Assembly: GCF_001544795.2 (NCBI RefSeq)
Contig: NZ_FCOI02000029.1
Span: 31,042-95,041, forward strand
Length of the DNA: 64,000 nt
Origin: Caballeronia temeraria
Lineage (GTDB): Bacteria > Pseudomonadota > Gammaproteobacteria > Burkholderiales > Burkholderiaceae
Direction of reading: 5' to 3'
This document shows positions 54,260-61,205 of the stretch, piece by piece. Numbering within the stretch: position 1 is the stretch's first letter; each line of letters begins with the position of its first letter. Both the position numbers and the translations under genes were made by a program. A model generated the notes under the pieces. That model was given only the letters and a program-made list of their open reading frames with translations. It had not been told where the DNA came from and ran no database searches.

Positions 54260-55181
54260 CAATCGCTTACGTCCGCGTCGTACAAACGCTTTCATGACCG
54301 CGTGATGTATTCGCGACGATTCTCACGAGCTCTTTTTCGCGCGGCTTAAACGGTTCCGCATGAGATTGTCCTCGATGAAACATTTCGGGGCATCCGGCAT
54401 CGAACCGAAATGGACTGCGCATCATCACGAATCCGATGAAACGCGGGCAAACGTTTTACGGTCCAATGCCATTCGCGCGTTCGCCGAAACACTTCCTGCA
54501 AGCCCTGTGTGGGCTATTTCACGCTCCGCGAGGCGTCCGGAAAGCACTTGCGGACGAGGGGTAGCCCACGGACTTTTCACGTCGTGCAAGGCACGCAACG
54601 TTTCCGCATGATGCAACGCCTTGCGGCAGACTTTTCCTGTCGCCCGCAAACCCGCGCCAGTAAAGGCTGCGCGGGGAATCAAGCCGGGCGTGAATAAATG
54701 CGCGTTCGATAACCCACGGATGCGATGGAACACAGATGAATCATTTTTCATTGTCCCTACGAAAGGAGGTGCCTTGTAGAAGGGATGTCGACCTGTGAGG
54801 CTTGTCGCACGGTGGTCGGAAAAGCGCGAACCGCCATTTGGGGGGTTTGCACTGATGAAACTCATCGGTGCTCGCACGTATTCCTAAGACCACCGATGTT
54901 CAAGACTGAAACAAAAATGGTGCGCTGCGCTGCATCACAAAAAGTGCATGAGTTATGAGGCCCCGCCAGCATTGCGATTGCCCGCATTGGCACAGTCCTC
55001 GCTAATAGAGACCCGCAACCCCGACCAGCGCGATCAATAACTCGAACTCACGCGCGAACGGGCGGCTACGGGGCTGATGTGATGCTTCTTCGAACAGTCG
55101 CAAGCGGCAATCTTCGAAAACGGTCACATCAGTAAATAAAAATTGAAGCGCAACGCGCGAAGTCACGAGAGAGAACAAATC
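54260..55181. other. About 920-bp gene-free region upstream of the Crp/Fnr gene
   Basis: This long gap is less GC-biased at third positions than its neighbours and shows no convincing coding frame. It contains inverted repeats GTGGGCTA/TAGCCCAC (54509-54516, 54562-54569), CGTCCG/CGGACG nested inside, and CATCGGTG/CACCGATG (54863-54870, 54891-54898). A weak 57-codon frame (54785-54958) has AAAGGAGGT about 14 bp upstream, too far to be an ideal binding site, and has an atypical codon mix. It may hold a structured RNA or the remains of deleted genes. Confidence 0.45.
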
Positions 55182-55928
55182 ATGCTGACCCTCCAGTCCG
55201 ATCTGCACGGCAACCATCTGCTTGGCGCGCTTCCCGCACACGAATGGCAGGCGCTCACCCCGCATCTCGAACTCGTGCAGCTGCGCACCGAGCAACTCCT
55301 CTGCGACTCGGGCCAACGCATTCACCACGTCTACTTCCCGACGACCGCCATCATCTCGCTGCTGCACACGATGGAGGACGGCGGTTCGGTCGAGATTGCG
55401 GCCGTGGGCCGCGAAGGCATGACGGGCGTGCCTGTTCTGACCGGCGGCGAAACCATGCCGACGCGCGTGCAGGTGCAGTGCCCCGGCTTCGCGTATCGCA
55501 TGAGCGCGCAGGCGCTGCGCGAGCAGTTCGGCCGTTCGGACTTCCTGCGCCGTCTGATGCTGCTCTATATGCAGGCGCTGCTCACGCAGGTCGCGCAGAC
55601 GGCGGCGTGCAACCGGCATCACTCGCTGAACAAGCAACTTTGCCGCTGGCTGCTGATCGAAATCGATCGGACCGCGTCAAACGAACTGCAAGTCACGCAG
55701 CAACTGATCGCCGACATGCTCGGCGTGCGCCGGGAAGGCGTCACTGAAGCGGCGGGCAAGCTCCACGACGCCGGTCTCATTCATCACAGCCGCGGCTGCA
55801 TCAAGGTCGTGGATCGCGAGGGCCTGGAAGCACGCGCATGCGAGTGCTACGGGCTCGTCAAGCGGGAGTTCGACCGACTACTTCCGCGACTTCGTGCAAC
55901 CGAGGCTGCATCCGCCTCAAGTGTCTAA
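55182..55928 (+). CDS. Crp/Fnr family transcriptional regulator
   Basis: 248 residues. An N-terminal cyclic-nucleotide-binding beta-barrel domain (about residues 20-140) carries L-C-D-S-G-Q-R-I-H-H-V-Y-F-P and G-R-E-G-M-T-G-V. The C-terminal HTH_Crp helix reads Q-L-I-A-D-M-L-G-V-R-R-E-G-V-T-E-A. The canonical cAMP-contact R-S/T pair of CRP is not obvious, so its effector may differ. The start at 55182 follows GAGAG by about 10 bp. It is 12 bp upstream of the sugar-phosphate transferase gene and may regulate it or respond to the same signal. Confidence 0.86.
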   Translation: MLTLQSDLHGNHLLGALPAHEWQALTPHLELVQLRTEQLLCDSGQRIHHVYFPTTAIISLLHTMEDGGSVEIAAVGREGMTGVPVLTGGETMPTRVQVQCPGFAYRMSAQALREQFGRSDFLRRLMLLYMQALLTQVAQTAACNRHHSLNKQLCRWLLIEIDRTASNELQVTQQLIADMLGVRREGVTEAAGKLHDAGLIHHSRGCIKVVDREGLEARACECYGLVKREFDRLLPRLRATEAASASSV

Positions 55929-55940
55929 CGGCTCGGATTA

Positions 55941-57380
55941 ATGCAAGAAAAAAACCACGACTTGTTCTCATGGCTGGCGCGTCTTCTGGATGTCTGTCTC
56001 ATCGTCGCGGGCGGGTTGATCGCGCATGACGTACGCTTTTCCTCGCTGGATGTCAGCGATATCGAAAGGCTTCTGATCGCGTTCAACTCCGCACTCGCCC
56101 TCCTGCTCTTCCCTGCTTTCGGTGTGTACGAAACCTGGCGCGGCAAGCCATTCGCCATGATGCTCGCGCGCGTCACGCTCGCGTGGATGGCGGTCGTCGC
56201 GGCGGGCCTGCTGCTCGCGTTCAGTCTGCATCGGATGGATTCGGTGTCGCGGCTCTGGTTCGCCTACTCCACGATCATCTGCGGCGCGCTCATCATCGCT
56301 TCGAAGCTGGTGGTGTATTCCGGCTTGCGCCTGATGCGCGGACGCGGCTTGAACCAGCGCACCGTGGCGATCGTCGGCGCGCAAGGTTTCTCGCGGACGT
56401 TGCTCGCGCACCTGTGCAGCACGCCCGAGCAAGGCTTCACGCCCGTGTGCATTCTCGATACGACCGGCGACGAAGAACTGCACGCGAGCGGCATCAGCGG
56501 CGCATCTCCGCCGACGAGCGCAATCGGCATGGGAGGCAATCGTTTGCCGGTGCTGAACGATTTCGACGAACTCGTCGACAAGGTGCGCGCCGACGAAATC
56601 AACGAAGTGTGGCTCGCGTTGCCGCTCTCGCAGGAGCACACGATCTACCGCTTCGTGCACGCGCTGCGGCACGATTTCGTGAATCTCCGGCTGATTCCCG
56701 ACACGCGCAGCATTTCGCTTTTCAATCATTCGATGACCGATATCGCCGGGCTCGCGACCATCAACCTGACGACGTCGCCGGTCCACACCTTGCAGATGTG
56801 GCCGAAGATGCTCTTCGACCGCCTGTTCGCCGCAACGGCGCTGCTCGCGCTCTCGCCGCTGATGATTGCGATCGCGATCGCCGTGAAGGCGACGTCGAAG
56901 GGCCCGGTGTTCTTCACGCAGCACCGCAAGGGCGCGGACGGACGGCCGTTTCGCATCTACAAGTTCCGTTCGATGGGCGTGCATCGGGAGCACGGTCAGG
57001 TGACGCAGGCGACGCGCAACGATCCGCGCGTGACGAAGGTCGGCGCGTTCCTGCGGCGCACGAGCCTCGACGAGTTGCCGCAGTTCCTGAACGTGCTGTT
57101 CGGGCATATGTCGGTGGTCGGCCCGCGTCCGCACGCGATCGAGCACGACGATCTGTACAAGGATCTCGTCTACGGCTACATGTTCCGATATCGCATCAAA
57201 CCGGGCATTACCGGCTGGGCGCAGGTGAACGGCTATCGCGGCGCGACGGAAAAGGTCGAGAAGATGCAGAGCCGCGTGAAGTTCGACCTCTTCTATATTC
57301 ACAACTGGTCGTTCTGGTTCGACATCAAGATCGTCGCGATGACGATGTTCAAGGGATTCATCGGACGCAACGCGTATTGA
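55941..57380 (+). CDS. Undecaprenyl-phosphate glucose phosphotransferase (WcaJ-like)
   Basis: 479 residues. Four or five N-terminal membrane helices (residues 10-130) and a CoA-binding-like domain are followed by the C-terminal bac_transf domain with K-G-P-V-F-F-T-Q-H-R, F-R-I-Y-K-F-R-S-M, T-S-L-D-E-L-P-Q and V-G-P-R-P-H. Enzymes of this class (PHPT) start exopolysaccharide synthesis by loading glucose-1-phosphate or a similar sugar phosphate onto undecaprenyl-phosphate. No complete polysaccharide cluster lies downstream; the operon ends at a terminator. It follows the Crp/Fnr gene by 12 bp, suggesting co-transcription. Confidence 0.9.
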   Translation: MQEKNHDLFSWLARLLDVCLIVAGGLIAHDVRFSSLDVSDIERLLIAFNSALALLLFPAFGVYETWRGKPFAMMLARVTLAWMAVVAAGLLLAFSLHRMDSVSRLWFAYSTIICGALIIASKLVVYSGLRLMRGRGLNQRTVAIVGAQGFSRTLLAHLCSTPEQGFTPVCILDTTGDEELHASGISGASPPTSAIGMGGNRLPVLNDFDELVDKVRADEINEVWLALPLSQEHTIYRFVHALRHDFVNLRLIPDTRSISLFNHSMTDIAGLATINLTTSPVHTLQMWPKMLFDRLFAATALLALSPLMIAIAIAVKATSKGPVFFTQHRKGADGRPFRIYKFRSMGVHREHGQVTQATRNDPRVTKVGAFLRRTSLDELPQFLNVLFGHMSVVGPRPHAIEHDDLYKDLVYGYMFRYRIKPGITGWAQVNGYRGATEKVEKMQSRVKFDLFYIHNWSFWFDIKIVAMTMFKGFIGRNAY

Positions 57381-57396
57381 TTGGCGGCGCAACGAA

Positions 57397-57427
57397 AAAG
57401 GCCCGGCGATGTGAGTCGCCGGGCCTT
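57397..57427. terminator. Bidirectional rho-independent terminator
   Basis: AAAGGCCCGGCGA, loop TGTGA, and TCGCCGGGCCTTT; it lies between convergent genes. T-rich sequence follows on both strands (TTTTT on the left for rpiA, CTTTTTT on the right for the transferase). Confidence 0.9.
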
Positions 57428-57447
57428 TCGCTTTTTTCGCTGAAGAC

Positions 57448-58137
57448 TTACTTGTAGTCGATCCGCTCGACGCCCGTCTCCGTGCCGAGCAGGCAGAGGT
57501 TCGCGCCGCGCGCCGCGAACAGGCCGACCGTCACGACGCCCGGCCACGCGTTGATCTGCGCTTCGAGCGCGCGCGGATCGGTGATCGACAGGCCTTTCAC
57601 GTCGATGATCTCGTTGCCGTTATCCGTGATGTAGGGCGAGCCGTCCTTCGTCACGCGCACGATCGGCACGCCGCCGAGCGCCGCGAGCTTGCGGCCGATC
57701 GCGGTGCGCGCCATCGGCACGACCTCGACGGGCAGCGGGAACGTGCCCATCACCGGCACGCGCTTGCTCGCGTCGGCGATGCACACGAACACGTCCGCCA
57801 CCGACGCGACGATCTTCTCGCGCGTGAGCGCGCCGCCGCCGCCCTTGATCATTGCGCCGCTCGCGTCGATTTCATCGGCGCCGTCGACGTAAATGGAGAG
57901 CGTTTCGATGTCGTTCAGATCGAACACCTTGAAGCCGTGCGATTCGAGCCGCGCCGTGGTCGCGAGCGAGCTGGACACCGCGCCGCGATAGCGCGCCTTC
58001 GACTTCGCGATAGCGTCGATGAAGCAGTTGGCCGTCGATCCGGTGCCGACGCCGATGATCGAGCCTTCGGGCACGTTCGCGTTCACGTAGTCGGCGGCGG
58101 CCTGGCCGACCAGTTGCTTGAGTTCGTCTTGAGTCAT
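57448..58137 (-). CDS. rpiA: Ribose-5-phosphate isomerase A
   Basis: 229 residues; interconverts ribose-5-phosphate and ribulose-5-phosphate. It has the phosphate loop G-T-G-S-T-A-N, S-S-L-A-T-T, D-G-A-D-E-I-D and the catalytic K-G-G-G-G-A-L-T-R-E-K. Standard length. The gene lies at the end of a leftward set, 66 bp after SirB2, and its stop is followed by the 57397 terminator. Confidence 0.95.
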   Translation of the reverse strand: MTQDELKQLVGQAAADYVNANVPEGSIIGVGTGSTANCFIDAIAKSKARYRGAVSSSLATTARLESHGFKVFDLNDIETLSIYVDGADEIDASGAMIKGGGGALTREKIVASVADVFVCIADASKRVPVMGTFPLPVEVVPMARTAIGRKLAALGGVPIVRVTKDGSPYITDNGNEIIDVKGLSITDPRALEAQINAWPGVVTVGLFAARGANLCLLGTETGVERIDYK

Positions 58138-58203
58138 GGGGGCGGTGCTGCTTTATCGGAGAAAACTGAGATTTTATCGGAGCGCGCGACGCAGCCGCGC
58201 GGA

Positions 58204-58599
58204 TCATGCAAACGCGTGCAGGAAGCCGAGCGGATCGTGCGTGCGCGCCCCCGACGCGATGAATGCGAACACGATGATCGCCAGCACGCCGTAGACGGCG
58301 CGCGCGCCCTTGGTTCGGCCGCGCTTCAGTGCGAAGGTGCCGAGCACGATATAGACGACGAGACCCGCGATTTTCGCGCCGAGCCATGCCGCATTCGCCG
58401 AAAAGCCGATGATCGCGACCAGCGCGATGGCGCTCAGCAGCAGCAGCGTATCGACGATATGCGGGAAGATTTTCGTCGCGCGCGCGGTGAGAAGGCGCGA
58501 ATTCGTCAGCATCCAGATCCAGCGCAGCACGAATCCGGCGATGGAAAGGCCCGCGCACGCCATGTGGATCGCGCGTAGTGTCAGAAACGAATCGTTCAT
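58204..58599 (-). CDS. SirB2 family integral membrane protein
   Basis: 131 residues with four hydrophobic helices and a short basic tail. R-A-I-H-M-A-C-A-G, F-V-L-R-W-I-W-M-L and K-I-F-P-H-I-V-D-T match the SirB2 family (Salmonella invasion gene expression regulator SirB). The conserved H residues in helices 1 and 3 may bind heme or metal, but this is unproven. The start overlaps the amidase stop by 4 bp (ATGA), so the genes are translationally coupled. Function in Burkholderiaceae is not known. Confidence 0.82.
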   Translation of the reverse strand: MNDSFLTLRAIHMACAGLSIAGFVLRWIWMLTNSRLLTARATKIFPHIVDTLLLLSAIALVAIIGFSANAAWLGAKIAGLVVYIVLGTFALKRGRTKGARAVYGVLAIIVFAFIASGARTHDPLGFLHAFA

Positions 58600-59438
58600 T
58601 GAGGGAAGTATTTATCGAGCAAGGCCTGGGCGATGGCGTCGCTTTGCGCGTCCGCATTGCCCGCGTAGTCCGACGGCCGGAAATGCATCTGGAATGCGCT
58701 GAAGACGCGGCGGGTTTTGTCGTCGAGCACGCCGTCGGTCGCGACGTCGTAGCCGTAGCGCTTGAGCTTGTCCTGCAGCGCGCGCACGTCGCACGGCGCT
58801 TTCGGATCGCGGCCGGCGAGATGCGCGGCGACGGTGGCGTCGTCGGGCCATGCGCCCACGCCGGCATCGTACAGCGCGTGCCACGGAAAAAGCGGACCCG
58901 GGTCGATCTTGCGTTGCGGCGCGATGTCGCTATGACCGACGACGCGCGTCGGCGCAATGGCGTAGCGCGCGACGATATCGCGGGAAAGTTTGATGAGCGC
59001 GTCGACTTGTGCGGGCGGATACGGCTGCCATTTGCCGTCGCTGAGCGGACCGATCGGGCCGAGGTTCACGTTTTCGATGCCGATCGAGGACGCGTTCAGC
59101 TCCGTTGCGCCTTGCCACGAACTCAGGCCGGCGTGCCAGGCGCGTTTGTCTTCCGGCACCAGTTGATAGACGACCGGCTCGCCGTTCTCGATGCGCGGGA
59201 CGTCGGGGACGACGTAATGCACGCTGACCTGATCGCCGGTGAGCACCGCGAGGGACCCGGCTTCGTCGATCTCGGTGTAGTGCATCACGAGGAAGCGGAT
59301 GCGTGAGTCGGAGTTTTTCGCGTGGTAGCGCGTGTCGGCGATGTAGGTGCCGCGGTCGATCTGGGTCGTGGTGCAGGCGGTGAGGAGGCAGGCCGATATT
59401 GCGGCGGCCAGGCCTATGACCTTCTTCATGCCCATCAT
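58596..59438 (-). CDS. N-acetylmuramoyl-L-alanine amidase, AmiD-like lipoprotein
   Basis: 280 residues. The signal peptide ends in a lipobox L-T-A-C, so it is a lipoprotein. The amidase_2 domain has zinc-ligand motifs M-H-Y-T-E-I, R-A-W-H-A-G-L-S and V-G-H-S-D-I-A-P-Q-R-K-I-D-P-G-P. A C-terminal peptidoglycan-binding_1 domain (A-L-Q-D-K-L-K-R-Y-G-Y) follows. It cleaves anhydro- or muropeptide amide bonds in the periplasm as AmiD does. It overlaps the HNH gene stop and the SirB2 start, each by 4 bp, giving a compact three-gene unit. Confidence 0.9.
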   Translation of the reverse strand: MMGMKKVIGLAAAISACLLTACTTTQIDRGTYIADTRYHAKNSDSRIRFLVMHYTEIDEAGSLAVLTGDQVSVHYVVPDVPRIENGEPVVYQLVPEDKRAWHAGLSSWQGATELNASSIGIENVNLGPIGPLSDGKWQPYPPAQVDALIKLSRDIVARYAIAPTRVVGHSDIAPQRKIDPGPLFPWHALYDAGVGAWPDDATVAAHLAGRDPKAPCDVRALQDKLKRYGYDVATDGVLDDKTRRVFSAFQMHFRPSDYAGNADAQSDAIAQALLDKYFPQ

Positions 59439-60334
59439 GATCGCTTTTCCCAGATGGATCGCACGAGCATCCAGTGCGCGTGGAGCGCTTGGCTGCTCGG
59501 CCGATGTTCGGGATTCTTCGGCGGGCGAAGCACACGTCCTGCGAACGAGCCGTACTCGCTGTCCGCGAGCTCGGGCGCAATCGACACGGCATGCGTGGCG
59601 GGATGGATGGCGATCAGCGCGCGGTCATAGAGCGTGTGCAGGTCGGCGCGCAGCAGCAGCCCGTTCTCCACGACATTGGTGTCTTCGCCCATGTAGCGGC
59701 AAATATGGGCGGCTTCGAGAACTTCTTCGACCGGACAATCGCTCAACGCGCAACGGCTTTCATAGGCTTCGAGCAATTTCCTGCGGAACGCGGGTTGGCC
59801 CTGGCGCATGACGATCGCGGCGAACGTCTTCTTGCGAGCGTCTTCGATGCTCGCGGGATCGAAGGCGCCGCTCTCTTCGAGTCGAACTTCGGCTTCGGAC
59901 TCGGCTTCGAGTTCGGCTTGAGCCTGAGCTTGATCGACACGCCGAAGCGTAAAACTCGCCGGCAACGCGCCTTCATGCGACACATAGTCGAATAGGCCTT
60001 CGTATTTGAATCCCGCGCCTGGGTACTCGTATTTCTTCGTGCGATAGAACAGCAGCAGTTCGAGATCGCGCGCCCGATGTTCGACGATCCAAACGTCGGT
60101 ACGCCCGGCGTTCTGCCCTTGCCAATGCAAGATATCGCCTTCGAGCTTATCGAGATACTGAACGCGATCCGGCGTTTTCTTCTCGGTCACGAACAACAGG
60201 ACCGAATCGAAGCCTGCGGGACGAAATACGCCCGTATTGAGCGTCGCGTCTTGTGTCTCGATGACGCCCTTTAGCTGCTCGCGCGTGTACACACTCCCGG
60301 ACGCGAGCCGATCACTAAGCTGATTCAACGCCAT
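59435..60334 (-). CDS. HNH endonuclease with SRA-like N-terminal domain
   Basis: 299 residues. The C-terminal HNH nuclease has C-A-L-S-D-C, E-A-A-H-I-C-R-Y and N-G-L-L-L-R-A-D-L-H-T-L-Y-D (about residues 190-240); H of A-H-I is the first His, N of N-G-L the Asn and H of L-H-T the second His. The N-terminal 130 residues (Y-T-R-E-Q-L, D-I-L-H-W-Q-G-Q, F-K-Y-E-G-L-F-D-Y-V) resemble the SRA/ScoMcrA-type modified-base reading fold or the DUF3427 module; this is by eye only. A Glu-rich coil links the domains. It might be a type IV restriction enzyme. The stop overlaps the amidase start (ATGA). Confidence 0.78.
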   Translation of the reverse strand: MALNQLSDRLASGSVYTREQLKGVIETQDATLNTGVFRPAGFDSVLLFVTEKKTPDRVQYLDKLEGDILHWQGQNAGRTDVWIVEHRARDLELLLFYRTKKYEYPGAGFKYEGLFDYVSHEGALPASFTLRRVDQAQAQAELEAESEAEVRLEESGAFDPASIEDARKKTFAAIVMRQGQPAFRRKLLEAYESRCALSDCPVEEVLEAAHICRYMGEDTNVVENGLLLRADLHTLYDRALIAIHPATHAVSIAPELADSEYGSFAGRVLRPPKNPEHRPSSQALHAHWMLVRSIWEKRS

Positions 60335-60358
60335 GAACGATGCTCGATACCTCGGCCC

Positions 60359-61102
60359 TTACTTCTTCACCGCCCTCTGCCGCACGGCCTCGAACAGACA
60401 GACGCCACTCGCCACCGATACATTCAGGCTCTCGACCGTCCCTGCCATCGGAATATTCATGATCTCATCGCAAGTCTCGCGGGTCAGGCGACGCATACCC
60501 TCGCCCTCCGCGCCCACGACGATCGCCACCGGACCGTCCAGCTTCGTTTCATAAAGCGACGCCGTCGCCTCGCCCGCCGTGCCGATCACCCACACGCCGG
60601 CATCCTTGAGTTCGCGCAGCGCCCGCGCCAGATTCGTCACGGTGATATACGGCACGCTCTCCGCCGCTCCGCTCGCCACCTTCGCCGCCGTCGCGTTCAA
60701 ACCCGCCGAGCGATCGCGCGGCGCGATCACCGCATGCGCGCCCGCCGCATCCGCGACACGCAGACACGCGCCCAGGTTATGCGGATCGGTGACGCCATCG
60801 AGCACCAGCAGCAACGGCGTGCCCGAAATGGCATCGAGCAGTTCGGCCAGATTCTGCGCGAGCGGCAGATCGTGCGCGCGCGCCACCACGCCCTGATGCT
60901 GAACATTGCCCGACAGACCCCAGAGACGCGCTTCATCGGCTGCGATCAGCCGCACGCCCGCTTCCTTCGCGGTCCGCAGAAAATCCTGCATGCGCCGATC
61001 CTTGCGCGTGGGGTCGTACAGCACCTCCTCGATCGACGATGCATCCGCGCGCAAACGTGCGGTCACTGCGTGAAATCCGTATAGAACCTTGAGACGTGAC
61101 AT
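60359..61102 (-). CDS. rlmB: 23S rRNA (guanosine-2251-2'-O)-methyltransferase RlmB
   Basis: 247 residues of the SpoU/TrmH family. An N-terminal L30e-like RNA-binding domain (about residues 1-75) precedes the SpoU knot with D-P-H-N-L-G-A-C-L-R and the C-terminal I-P-M-A-G-T-V-E-S-L-N-V-S-V-A. The start at 61102 gives M-S-R-L-K-V-L-Y-G-F-H-A-V, the family N-terminus. It follows rnr by 103 bp, the usual order in proteobacteria, and precedes the HNH gene by 24 bp. Confidence 0.96.
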   Translation of the reverse strand: MSRLKVLYGFHAVTARLRADASSIEEVLYDPTRKDRRMQDFLRTAKEAGVRLIAADEARLWGLSGNVQHQGVVARAHDLPLAQNLAELLDAISGTPLLLVLDGVTDPHNLGACLRVADAAGAHAVIAPRDRSAGLNATAAKVASGAAESVPYITVTNLARALRELKDAGVWVIGTAGEATASLYETKLDGPVAIVVGAEGEGMRRLTRETCDEIMNIPMAGTVESLNVSVASGVCLFEAVRQRAVKK

Positions 61103-61132
61103 GACTGATCCGAACCTTCGGTGAAAACTTGA

Positions 61133-61172
61133 AAAGCACGACGCGGTCCGATGCACGAAGCATCGGACCGCG
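61133..61172 (-). terminator. Possible terminator between rnr and rlmB
   Basis: Read leftward, CGCGGTCCGATGC, loop TTCGT, GCATCGGACCGCG: a perfect 13-bp stem. The following T-tract is weak (TCGTGCTTTT), so it may be a partial terminator or attenuator that lets some transcription reach rlmB. Confidence 0.6.
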
Positions 61173-61205
61173 CGTATTCGATGGCGGCTGTGCTAACGCG
61201 CCGCC

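Noticed and set aside
54425..54877. 150-codon leftward frame in the gene-free region
   Set aside because: No binding site or recognisable motif, and it spans the inverted repeats; random frame likely.
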